Positions 30,830 through 40,700 of a stretch of 64,000 bases of DNA are shown here, piece after piece. Source of the stretch: Alistipes sp. (GTDB lineage: Bacteria > Bacteroidota > Bacteroidia > Bacteroidales > Rikenellaceae); NCBI GenBank assembly GCA_029059935.1, contig JAIDUZ010000056.1, positions 1-64,000 on the forward strand. Direction: 5' to 3'. The notes beneath the pieces are model-generated. The model was not told where the DNA came from. It saw nothing but the letters and a program-made list of their open reading frames with translations, and ran no database searches. Position numbers and translations under genes: made by a program. Numbering within the stretch: position 1 is the first letter of the stretch; each line of letters starts with the position of its first letter.

Positions 30830-31963
30830 ATGAAAAAACTTCTCGCTCTGCTGCTCTTCGCGGCCACGCTTCCGTCCATCGCTCCGGCACAGGAGCTCCC
30901 CGACCGCAAGCAGACCCTGGCCGCCCTGGTGCGCGCCAACGACTACTTCATGCGCAAATACGCCGACCCCACGGCCGTCATGCCCTACTACTCGCGCAAG
31001 AAAGTCTACGAATCCAACATCTGGACGCGCGCCGTCTACTACGAAGGACTCATGGCCCTCTACGCCATCCACCCCGAAAACCGCTACTACGACTATGCGT
31101 GCCGCTGGGCCGACTTCCACAAGTGGGGCATGCGCCGCGACGACACTCCCACGCGCAACGCCGACAACTACTGCTGCTCGCAGACCTACATCGACCTCTA
31201 CGAGCTCTGCCCCGAGCCGCACCGGCTGACCAAGACCCTCGGGTCGATGAACATGCTGGTCAACACGCCGCAGGTCGACGACTGGACGTGGATCGACGCC
31301 ATCCAGATGGGCATGCCCGTCCTCACGAAGCTGGGCCGCGTGAAGAACGACCGGCGCTACTTCGACAAGGCGTGGGAGATGTACGCATGGAGCCGCAACA
31401 CGCTGGCCAGGGGCCTCTACAACGCCAAAGAGGGGCTTTGGTGGCGCGACAAGGATTTCGTACCGCCCTACAAGGAGCCCAACGGCCGCAACTGCTACTG
31501 GTCGCGCGGCAACGGCTGGGTCGTGGCGGCTCTGGTGCGCGTGCTCCAAGACATTCCGGCCGACGAGGCGCACCGCGCCGCTTACATTGCCGACCTGCGG
31601 GCCATGTGCAAGGCCTTGAAAGCCTGCCAGCGCGAAGACGGATTCTGGAACGTGAGCCTGCACGACGAATCCAACTTCGGCGGCAAGGAGAGCACCGGCA
31701 CCGCCCTCTTCGTCTACGGCATGGCGTGGGGCATCAACAACGGCCTGCTCGACCGCAAGGAATATCTGCCCGCCGTCGTCAAGGCCTGGAATGCCCTGGT
31801 CGGCGAAGCGCTCCACCCCAACGGCTTCCTGGGCTACGTGCAGGGCACCGGCAAGGAGCCCAAGGACGGGCAGCCCGTGCGCTACGATTCGATGCCCGAT
31901 TTCGAGGATTTCGGCCTGGGCTGCTTCCTGCTGGCCGGTTCGGAGGTCTACAAACTGCAATAA
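30830..31963 (+). CDS. GH105 unsaturated rhamnogalacturonyl hydrolase
   Basis: Signal peptide; ADNYCCSQTYIDLYEL, DDWTWIDAIQMGMPVLTKLG, RGNGWVVAALVRVL. Confidence 0.88.
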   Translation: MKKLLALLLFAATLPSIAPAQELPDRKQTLAALVRANDYFMRKYADPTAVMPYYSRKKVYESNIWTRAVYYEGLMALYAIHPENRYYDYACRWADFHKWGMRRDDTPTRNADNYCCSQTYIDLYELCPEPHRLTKTLGSMNMLVNTPQVDDWTWIDAIQMGMPVLTKLGRVKNDRRYFDKAWEMYAWSRNTLARGLYNAKEGLWWRDKDFVPPYKEPNGRNCYWSRGNGWVVAALVRVLQDIPADEAHRAAYIADLRAMCKALKACQREDGFWNVSLHDESNFGGKESTGTALFVYGMAWGINNGLLDRKEYLPAVVKAWNALVGEALHPNGFLGYVQGTGKEPKDGQPVRYDSMPDFEDFGLGCFLLAGSEVYKLQ

Positions 31964-31967
31964 CGAC

Positions 31968-34829
31968 ATGATGCGCCGACTGCTCCTCCTCTTGCTGCTG
32001 CTTTCGGGCGGTTCTGCCGCCGCGCAGGCGCCCCATCCCGAACGCATCTACCTTTCGGGCTGCGGCATCGACGACCCCGCAACGTGGCAGTTCCGCTGCT
32101 CGGCCGGGCAGAACAGCGGTGTGTGGCGCCCGATAGGAGTGCCCTGCAACTGGGAGCTGCAAGGGTTCGGCGACTACACCTACGGCCGCTGGTATACGGT
32201 CAAAGGCGCCGAGCCGAGCACCGAGGAGGGCATCTACCGGCTGCGGTTCGACGCCCCGGAGACCTGGCGAGGACAACGGGTGAAGATCTTCTTCGACGGC
32301 GTGATGACCGACACCGAAGTGCTGGTCAACGGCCGCCGGGCGGGCGACATCCATCAGGGCGGCTTCTACCGCTTCAGCTACGACATCACCCCACTGCTCC
32401 GCCTCGGACACCGCAACCTCCTGGAAGTGCGGGTCGCCAAGCACTCGGCCAACAAGAGCGTCAACGCCGCCGAGCGCAAGGCCGACTGGTGGCTCTACGG
32501 CGGCATCTACCGCCCCGTGTGGCTGGAGGTCGTGCCGCCGACCCACATCCGCCATTATCTGCTCGACGCCTCGCACGACGGACGCCTGCGGGTGCTGGCC
32601 GAAACGGAGGGCGACACGCAGAGCCATACCCTGCGGCTCTCGCTGCGGAAACTGGCGGACGGGGCTCCGGTCACAACGACGGACGGCGCGGCGAGCGTCA
32701 CGGTGCCCGTCGCGGACGCCGAAACCCTGCTGGAAAGCGCATGGGCAGCCGTCCGGCCCTGGACTCCGGAGACTCCGGACCTCTACACCGCGCGGCTCGA
32801 ACTGCTCGACCCCGCAGGTCGGACCATCCAGCAGCGCGAAACGCGCATAGGATTCCGCACGGTGGAGTTCGTGCCGCAGGACGGCATCTATCTCAACGGC
32901 CGCAAGCTTGTCATGAAAGGCATCAACCGCCACTCTTTCTCGGTCGACGGCGGCCGGGCGACGAGCCCTGCGCTGAGCCGGCTCGACGCCGAGCTCATCC
33001 GTTCGATGAACATGAACGCCGTGCGCTCGCACTATCCGCCCGACGAACATTTCCTCGACATGTGCGACTCGCTGGGACTGCTCTACATCGACGAACTGGC
33101 GGGCTGGCACGACGCCTACGACACCGAAACGGGGCGGCAGCTCGTGCGCGAGACGGTGGAGCGCGACGCCAACCACCCCTGCATCGTGCTGTGGAGCAAC
33201 GGCAACGAGGGCGGCTGGAACACCAAACTGGATACGTTGTTCGCTCATCACGACCGTCTGCAACGCCGCCGCGTCATCCATCCGTGGGCCGATTTCGACG
33301 GCATCGACACCCACCACTACCCGGCCTATCTCACGGGTGTGGGACGCTTCACCAACGGCTACAAGGTCTTCCTGCCCACCGAGTTCATGCATGCCATGTA
33401 CGACCAAGGCGGCGGAGCCGGACTGCGCGACTTCTGGGAGCGGTGGCTCGCATCGCCTTATTTCGCCGGCGGCTTCATCTGGGCTTTCTGCGACGAGGCG
33501 CCCCGGCGCACCGACCGCGGCGGCATGCTCGACTCCGACGGGTCGAACGCCCCCGACGGCGTGGTGGGGCCCCGGCGCGAAAAGGAGGGGAGCTTCTACG
33601 CCATCCGCGCACAATGGTCGCCCCTGCGCATCGAACCGTTCCTTGCCGCCGGGCGCTTCGACGGTTCGTTCCGCGTGCGCAACGAATATCTCTTCACCAA
33701 CCTCTCGCGATGCCGCATGACCTACACCGTGCGCACCTGCCCCTCGCCGCTGCGGGGCGCCGACACGCTCAGCCGCATCGTGGCCAGGGGCGAAGTGACG
33801 CTTCCCGACGCCGGACCCGGCGAGACGCGACGCGCCCGCTTCCGGCTCCCGGCCGGTTTCCGCGACGGCGACCTGCTCGAACTGGAGGCTTTCGGTCCCG
33901 ACGGCCGCAGTCTCTGCACCTGGAGCCGCCCCATACGGCTGGCCCGGGCCTATTTCGAACGCGAAAAGAGCGCCGCGCCCCGGGCCGCCGCATCGCAGCC
34001 CGAAGCCTTGCGGACGGCCGACGCCGTGGTGCTGCGCAGCGACAAGGTGGAGGCGACGTTCGACCCCGCCACAGGCATGCTCCGAAGCCTCCGGGCCCAC
34101 GGCCGCACCATCCCCCTCACCGACGGCCCCGTAGCCGTGGGCATGAAGATGGTCTGCCAGCCCGAGCGGAGCACGGTCCGCACGGCGCCCGACGGCGCCC
34201 GCTACTGCGCCCGTTACCGGGGCGGCGTCGACTCGATCGTCTGGCGGCTCACGCCCGACGGACTGCTGGAGATGAAAGCCCTGCTGCTCAACCGCGCTTC
34301 GGGCGGCGGCGGTTTCGACGATGCCTTCACCGACACCGAAGTCTACAACCTGGGGCTCACCTTCTCCTATCCGGAGAGCGCCTGCACGGGCATGCGCTGG
34401 CTGGGCCGCGGACCTTACCGCGTGTGGAAAAACCGCATCGAAGGTACGCGCCACGGCATCTGGCACAAGGCATACAACGACACCGTCACGGGCGAGAGCT
34501 ACGACGCACTGCAATATCCCGAGTTCAAAGGCTACCACGCCGAACTGTACTGGGCCACGTTCGAGGGTGCTCCGGCGCCATGGAGCATCCACGCCCTCTC
34601 CGACGGCATCTTCCTGCGGCTCTTCACGCCCCGCGAACCGACCGGGGGCACGGGCGACACGATGCCGGCCTTTCCGGAGGGCGACATCTCGCTGTTGCTG
34701 GACATCCCGGCCATCCGTTCGTTCAAGCCCATCGAGCAGCAGGGCCCCAACAGCCAGCCCGGCAACATCCGCATCAAAAAGGGCGACGAGGGGCTGCACA
34801 TCGACATAGCGTTCGACTTCGGAAAGTGA
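31968..34829 (+). CDS. GH2 family beta-galactosidase-like enzyme
   Basis: Signal peptide; sugar-binding domain, LNGRKLVMKGINRHSFSVDGG, WSNGNEGGWNTKLD catalytic region, small-chain C-terminal domain. Confidence 0.88.
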   Translation: MMRRLLLLLLLLSGGSAAAQAPHPERIYLSGCGIDDPATWQFRCSAGQNSGVWRPIGVPCNWELQGFGDYTYGRWYTVKGAEPSTEEGIYRLRFDAPETWRGQRVKIFFDGVMTDTEVLVNGRRAGDIHQGGFYRFSYDITPLLRLGHRNLLEVRVAKHSANKSVNAAERKADWWLYGGIYRPVWLEVVPPTHIRHYLLDASHDGRLRVLAETEGDTQSHTLRLSLRKLADGAPVTTTDGAASVTVPVADAETLLESAWAAVRPWTPETPDLYTARLELLDPAGRTIQQRETRIGFRTVEFVPQDGIYLNGRKLVMKGINRHSFSVDGGRATSPALSRLDAELIRSMNMNAVRSHYPPDEHFLDMCDSLGLLYIDELAGWHDAYDTETGRQLVRETVERDANHPCIVLWSNGNEGGWNTKLDTLFAHHDRLQRRRVIHPWADFDGIDTHHYPAYLTGVGRFTNGYKVFLPTEFMHAMYDQGGGAGLRDFWERWLASPYFAGGFIWAFCDEAPRRTDRGGMLDSDGSNAPDGVVGPRREKEGSFYAIRAQWSPLRIEPFLAAGRFDGSFRVRNEYLFTNLSRCRMTYTVRTCPSPLRGADTLSRIVARGEVTLPDAGPGETRRARFRLPAGFRDGDLLELEAFGPDGRSLCTWSRPIRLARAYFEREKSAAPRAAASQPEALRTADAVVLRSDKVEATFDPATGMLRSLRAHGRTIPLTDGPVAVGMKMVCQPERSTVRTAPDGARYCARYRGGVDSIVWRLTPDGLLEMKALLLNRASGGGGFDDAFTDTEVYNLGLTFSYPESACTGMRWLGRGPYRVWKNRIEGTRHGIWHKAYNDTVTGESYDALQYPEFKGYHAELYWATFEGAPAPWSIHALSDGIFLRLFTPREPTGGTGDTMPAFPEGDISLLLDIPAIRSFKPIEQQGPNSQPGNIRIKKGDEGLHIDIAFDFGK

Positions 34830-35062
34830 GAGGTGAAAAGTGGAAGGTGAAAAGTAGAAAATAAGCAGGTGTTCCGGCCGCGCCGATAATCGCGTGCCGG
34901 ACACCCATCCGCAAAACCTGCACCGGCAAGCCGGCAAGCAAAAAGCCCCAAGTAGCCGATAACTGCACCTTGCCGGACAAACCATGTTCGCAAAAAGCCG
35001 AAAAAGGCAGAGCAACGTTTCGCTTTTCACCTCTCCCCTTTCACTTTTCACCTTTCACTTTA
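34826..35062. repeat. Heptad-array pair C (GH2/ABC exporter intergenic)
   Basis: GTGAGAG-GTGAAAA-GTGGAAG-GTGAAAA-GTAGAAA from 34826; inverted array 35022-35061; shared GAGAGGTGAAAAG/CTTTTCACCTCTC. Confidence 0.88.
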
Positions 35063-35098
35063 TTTTCGTATCTTCGCAGCCACAAAACCCCGACCCGG

Positions 35099-36928
35099 AT
35101 GTTCAAGACATATTTGCGGCTCTTAGGATTCGCCAAGCCCCTCGGCCGCTATGCCGTGCCCTACTTCTTCTACTCGCTCCTCTACGCGCTCTTCAACTCC
35201 TGCACGTTCCTGCTCATCATCCCCATTCTCAACACGATGTTCAGGCCCGACTACACGTTCGAGACGGTAGACCGGCTTCCGCCCGTGGAGTTCGACTCGG
35301 CCTACCTCGAAACGCTGTTCAACTATTGCTACGGCCGCATCTTCACCGAATTCCGGGTCGAGAACGTGCTCATCCTGCTGGCCGCCATCGCCGTGGGGTC
35401 GAGTTTCCTGAGCAATCTGTTCCGCTACCTGGGCTCGTGGACCGTCGAGCAGCTCCGCACCCGCACCCTGCAACGCATCCGCAACGAGATGTTCTCCCGC
35501 GTCATCGGCATGCACGCCGGTTATTTCAGCGACCAGCGCAAGGGCGACATCATCTCGAAAATCACGTCGGACGTCAACGTCGTGCAGTTCTGCATCACCA
35601 ACACCTTGCAGGTGGCTTTCCGCGAGCCGTTTCTCATCATCTTCTACCTGGTGATGATGGTCGGAATTTCGTGGGAACTGTCGCTTTTCTCGCTTTTCTA
35701 CCTCCCTGTCGTGGCGCTGCTCATCGGCAGCATCGTCAAGCGGCTGCGACACCCGGCGCTGACGAACCAGCAGCGCATGGGCGAGCTGGTCTCGGCGCTC
35801 GACGAGTCGCTCTCGGGCATCAAGGTCATCAAGAGCTACAACGCCACCGACTACATCAGACGCAAGTTCTACGCCATCAACGCCGACCTTTCGCGCATCA
35901 CCCTCTCCATGGCCCGGCGGCAGCAGCTGGCCTCGCCCATGAGCGAATTCCTGGGCATCATGGCCGTAGGCGTCATGCTCGTCTTCGGCGGCGCCCTGGT
36001 CGTCCGGGGCCTGCTCAACGCCGGAGGATTCATCGCCTTCATCGCCATGTTCTCGCAAATCACGCGCCCGGTGCGTACGTTCATCGACCAGTTCGCCAAC
36101 ATCAACCAGGGCATCGCCGCCGGCGAGCGCATCTTCTCCATCATCGACACCCGCAGCGAAATCGAGGATAAGGCCGAGGCGCTGGAGCTCCGCGGCCTCA
36201 AGGACAAAATCGAGTTCCGCGACGTGCACTTCTCCTACGACGGCAGCCGCGAAGTCATCGGGGGCGTCTCGTTCGAAATCCGCCGCGGCGAGACGGTAGC
36301 CCTGGTGGGTCCGTCGGGCGGCGGCAAATCGACGCTCAGCGAGCTGATTCCCCGTTTCTACGACCCCTCGGCCGGCGACATCCTCATCGACGGGGTGCCT
36401 CTGCGCGACTACCGGCAGGAGAGCCTGCGCGCCCACATGAGCGTCGTCTCGCAGGACACCGTGCTCTTCAACGACACCATCGAGGGCAACATCGCCCTGG
36501 GACGTCCCGACGCCACCCATGAAGAGATCGTCGAGGCAGCCCGCGTCGCCAACGCCGACGACTTCATCCGCGAGGCTCCCGAGGGCTACGCCACCAACAT
36601 CGGCGACCGGGGTTCGAAGCTCTCGGGCGGCCAGCGCCAGCGGCTCTCCATAGCCCGCGCCGTGCTGAAAAACCCCGACATCCTGATTCTCGACGAGGCC
36701 ACCTCGGCCCTCGACACCGAGAGCGAGAAGCTGGTGCAGGAGGCGCTCAACAAGTTGTTGGTCGGGCGCACGTCCATCGTCATCGCCCACCGCCTGTCGA
36801 CCATCCGCAGCGCCGACCGCATCATCGTCGTCGACCACGGCCGCATCGCCGAGCAGGGCACGCATACCGAGCTCATGGCCAAGGGCGGCATCTACGCCAA
36901 ACTCATCGAGATGCAGTCGTTCGAGTAA
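35099..36928 (+). CDS. ABC transporter, permease/ATPase fusion (MsbA-like exporter)
   Basis: Six TM region plus NBD: VALVGPSGGGKSTLSELIPRFYDP (Walker A), LSGGQRQRLSIARAVLKNPDILILDEATSALD. Confidence 0.93.
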   Translation: MFKTYLRLLGFAKPLGRYAVPYFFYSLLYALFNSCTFLLIIPILNTMFRPDYTFETVDRLPPVEFDSAYLETLFNYCYGRIFTEFRVENVLILLAAIAVGSSFLSNLFRYLGSWTVEQLRTRTLQRIRNEMFSRVIGMHAGYFSDQRKGDIISKITSDVNVVQFCITNTLQVAFREPFLIIFYLVMMVGISWELSLFSLFYLPVVALLIGSIVKRLRHPALTNQQRMGELVSALDESLSGIKVIKSYNATDYIRRKFYAINADLSRITLSMARRQQLASPMSEFLGIMAVGVMLVFGGALVVRGLLNAGGFIAFIAMFSQITRPVRTFIDQFANINQGIAAGERIFSIIDTRSEIEDKAEALELRGLKDKIEFRDVHFSYDGSREVIGGVSFEIRRGETVALVGPSGGGKSTLSELIPRFYDPSAGDILIDGVPLRDYRQESLRAHMSVVSQDTVLFNDTIEGNIALGRPDATHEEIVEAARVANADDFIREAPEGYATNIGDRGSKLSGGQRQRLSIARAVLKNPDILILDEATSALDTESEKLVQEALNKLLVGRTSIVIAHRLSTIRSADRIIVVDHGRIAEQGTHTELMAKGGIYAKLIEMQSFE

Positions 36929-37167
36929 GCACCGAAGCGCAATCATGAATTAAGAATCGAGGAGGGCATGGCTCTCCTCTTTTTGTTCCGGCAAACAACA
37001 AGAGGAGAACAACAAACGCAGCGCAGTCAAGAATCTGCTTCATCCGCATCTCTTCTACAGCTCCCGCCTTGTATTCAGAGGAGCACAGCGACGAAGAATC
37101 TACCCCTCCCCTCCAAGGGCCCCGGCTCTCCCCATCTTTACTCGCACTGCACAGCATTCGCCTTTTC

Positions 37168-37217
37168 TTCGTTGCCCGGCTGGGGGGGGTCGCGCGGAGC
37201 GCGAGCCGGGCAACGAA
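37168..37217. repeat. Nested hairpin element, copy 1
   Basis: TTCGTTGCCCGGCT-GGGGGGGGT-CGCGC GGA GCGCG-AGCCGGGCAACGAA; 14-bp perfect outer stem. Confidence 0.8.
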
Positions 37218-37237
37218 TAATCTGCGACTGCAATATT

Positions 37238-37441
37238 AAACCCCGTTCTTAACGAGGCGTCATTCCGACTGCACCGTCAGAATCGCCGTCCCAAAGAATT
37301 TATCGTGTTGCTTCCGCTGACGTTCCCGAATCGCTGTTTTCCCTCGGGGGCGGCTCGCACCATAGGTGCGACCCCCGCAGCCGCCCCCGAAGAGTCTTTC
37401 CGCCCGACGTGACATCCCCCGCCCCGTTAAGAACGGGGTTT
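37238..37441. repeat. 17-bp perfect inverted repeat enclosing hairpin copy 2
   Basis: AAACCCCGTTCTTAACG (37238-37254) and CGTTAAGAACGGGGTTT (37425-37441). Confidence 0.85.
37344..37390. repeat. Nested hairpin element, copy 2 (same architecture on the opposite strand)
   Basis: TCGGGGGCGGCT-CGCACC ATA GGTGCG-ACCCCCGC-AGCCGCCCCCGA; 12-bp perfect outer stem. Confidence 0.8.
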
Positions 37442-37665
37442 TGCTATATTTGCATTCCAAGCAAACAATATCTCGGGAATAATCGCAAAACCCTGCTTTC
37501 AGCAAGCCGCCGGAGGCTGCGGCCTGCAAGTCCGCTGCCCTCCGTCGCATGAATTTGTCAATCGCGGATTGTGAATTTTGAATTCTTCTTCTTATCTTTG
37601 ATTGCATCTTAGATACTCACGTTCGGCAAAATGCAAGTAAACTTGCTTTTGCCCTTACTTATTCG

Positions 37666-37673
37666 TATCTTTG
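37666..37673 (+). promoter_or_regulatory. Bacteroidetes -7 element (TAnnTTTG) for ileS
   Basis: TATCTTTG about 40 nt upstream of the ileS ATG. Confidence 0.6.
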
Positions 37674-37713
37674 CAAATTGTCGGACCACCGACACGAAAC
37701 AGCCTATACCGCT

Positions 37714-40700
37714 ATGAAATTCAAGGAGTACAAAGGTCTCGATCTGGCCGGGCTCGCCGCCGAGGTTCTCGGCGAGTGGGATGCCCGCGACACATTCTGC
37801 AAAAGCATCTCCACGCGCGAGGGACACCCGTCGTTCGTCTTCTACGAGGGTCCCCCGTCGGCCAACGGACTGCCGGGCATCCACCACGTCATGGCCCGCA
37901 CCATCAAGGACGTCTTCTGCCGCTACAAGACGCAGCAAGGTTTCCGCGTGCACCGCAAGGCCGGGTGGGACACCCACGGACTGCCCGTCGAGCTGGGCGT
38001 CGAGAAGAAGCTGGGCATCACCAAGGAGGACATCGGCCGCAAGATTTCCATCGAGGAGTACAACCGCACCTGCCGCGAGGCCGTCATGGAGTTCACGGGC
38101 GTGTGGGAGAACCTCACGCGCAAGATGGGCTACTGGGTCAACATGGACGATCCCTACATCACCTACGACAACAAGTATATCGAGACGCTGTGGTGGCTCC
38201 TCAAGCAGCTCTTCGACAAGGGACTGCTCTACAAGGGCTACACCATCCAGCCCTACTCCCCCGCCGCCGGCACGGGTCTTTCGACCCACGAGCTCAACCA
38301 GCCGGGCTGCTACCGCGACGTCAAGGACACCACCTGCACGGCGCAGTTCCGCATCATCCGCAACGCCGAGAGCGAGAAGCTCTTCGGCAGCGACGACTGC
38401 CCGCTCTACTTCCTGGCCTGGACGACCACTCCGTGGACGCTGCCGTCCAATACGGCGCTCGCCGTCGGCCCGTCGATCGAGTACGTCAAGGTGCGCTGCA
38501 CCAACCCCTATACCGAGACGCCGCAGGCCGTCATCCTGGCCCGCGACCTCGTTCCCGCCTGCTTCACCAAGAAGATGGAGGGCACCTACGAGCTTACCGG
38601 CGAGAGCTGGCGCGGCGACGAACTCGTCGGCATCCGCTACGAACAGCTGATTCCGTGGGTCAAGCCCGACGGCGATGCGTTCCGCGTCATCGCGGGCGAC
38701 TACGTGACCACTTCCGACGGTACCGGCATCGTCCACATCGCCCCCACGTTCGGCGCCGACGATGCCCGCGTGGCCCGCGCCGCCGGCATCCCGCCCCTCT
38801 TCATGGTCGACCGGGCCGGCAAGAACCAGCCGATGGTCGACCGGACCGGCAAGTTCTTCCTCCTCGACGACCTCGACCCCGACTTCGTGCGCACGCATGT
38901 CGACACCAAGCACTACGCCGAATATGCCGGCCGCTACGTGAAGAACGCCTACGACGACAAGCTCACCGACGCCGATTCGACGCTCGACATCGACCTCTCA
39001 GTCATGCTCAAGGCCGAAAACAAGGTCTTCCGAATCGAGAAGCACACCCACTCCTATCCCCATTGCTGGCGCACCGACAAACCGGTGCTCTACTACCCGC
39101 TCGACTCGTGGTTCATCCGCACCACGGCCTTGCGCGACCGCATGATCGAGCTCAACAAGACCATCCGCTGGAAGCCCGAGTCGACCGGTACGGGCCGCTT
39201 CGGCAAGTGGCTGGAGGGGCTGGTCGACTGGAACCTCTCGCGTTCGCGCTTCTGGGGCACGCCGCTGCCCGTGTGGGCCACGGAGGACCACGCCGAACTC
39301 AAGTGCATCGGTTCGGTCGAGGAGCTGACGGGCGAAATCGAGAAGTCGATCGCCGCCGGCTTCATGCAGGAGAATCCCTACAAGAATTTCAAGGTCGGCG
39401 ACATGTCGGCAGAGAACTATTCGACCGCCAACATCGACCTCCACCGTCCCTACGTCGACCAGATCGTGCTCGTCTCGTCCAAGGGCGAGCCCATGCGCCG
39501 CGAACCCGACCTCATCGACGTGTGGTTCGACTCGGGCGCCATGCCCTACGCGCAGGTCCACTACCCGTTCGAGAACAAGGAGGGATTCGGCGACGTCTAC
39601 CCCGCCGACTTCATCGCCGAGGGCGTCGACCAGACGCGCGGCTGGTTCTTCACGCTGCACGCCATCGCTTCGATGCTCTTCGACTCGGTGGCTTTCAGAA
39701 ACATCATCTCCAACGGTCTGGTGCTCGACAAGAACGGCAACAAAATGTCCAAGCGTCTGGGCAACGCCGTCGACCCGTTCGAGGTGCTCGACACCTACGG
39801 AGCCGACGCCACGCGCTGGTACATGATTTCCAACTCCCAGCCGTGGGACAACCTCAAGTTCGACCGCGAGGGCGTCGACGAGGTGCGCCGCAAGTTCTTC
39901 GGCACGCTCTACAACACCTATTCGTTCTTCGCCCTCTACGCCAACATCGACGGTTTCACGGGTCGCGAAGAGGAGATTCCCGTCGCCGAGCGCCCCGAAA
40001 TCGACCGCTGGATCATCTCGCTCCTCAACACGCTCGTCGCCGACGTCACGCGCTGTCTGGAAGACTACGACCCCACGCCGGCGGCCCGCGCCATCCAGGA
40101 ATTCGTGGGCGAGAACCTCTCCAACTGGTATGTACGCCTCAACCGCAAGCGTTTCTGGGGCGGCGGGATGACCGACGACAAGCTGGCGGCCTACCAGACG
40201 CTCTACACCTGCCTGGAGACCGTAGCGATGCTCTCGGCTCCGTTCGCACCGTTCATCTCCGACCGCATCTTCGGCGACCTGAACGCCGTGAGCGGCCGCC
40301 ACAGCGACGAATCGGTCCACCTCTCGACCTTCCCCAAGGCCGACCCGACGCTCATCGACACCCCCCTGGAAGAGATGATGGCCACGGCGCAGCAGCTCTC
40401 CTCGATGGTGCTGGCCCTGCGCCGCAAGGTCTCCATCAAGGTGCGCCAGCCGCTGCAGAAAATCATCGTTCCGGTCCTCGATCCGGCCATGGCGGCCCGT
40501 ATCGAAGCGGTGAAGAAGCTGGTGATGAACGAAGTGAACGTCAAGGAGGTCGAACTCATCCAAAACACCGCCGGCATCATCACCAAGCGCATCAAGCCCA
40601 ACTTCAAGACCCTGGGCCCCCGCTACGGCAAATACATGAAGCAGATCGCGGCCCTCACGGCCGAATTCTCGCAGGAGCGCATCGCCGAAATCGAGGCCGC

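Noticed and set aside
36968-37607. Small ORFs (94 aa plus, 115 aa minus) in the ileS upstream intergenic region
   Set aside because: They cross hairpins and inverted repeats, have no RBS/promoter fit and no domain; the region is better explained as structured non-coding DNA.
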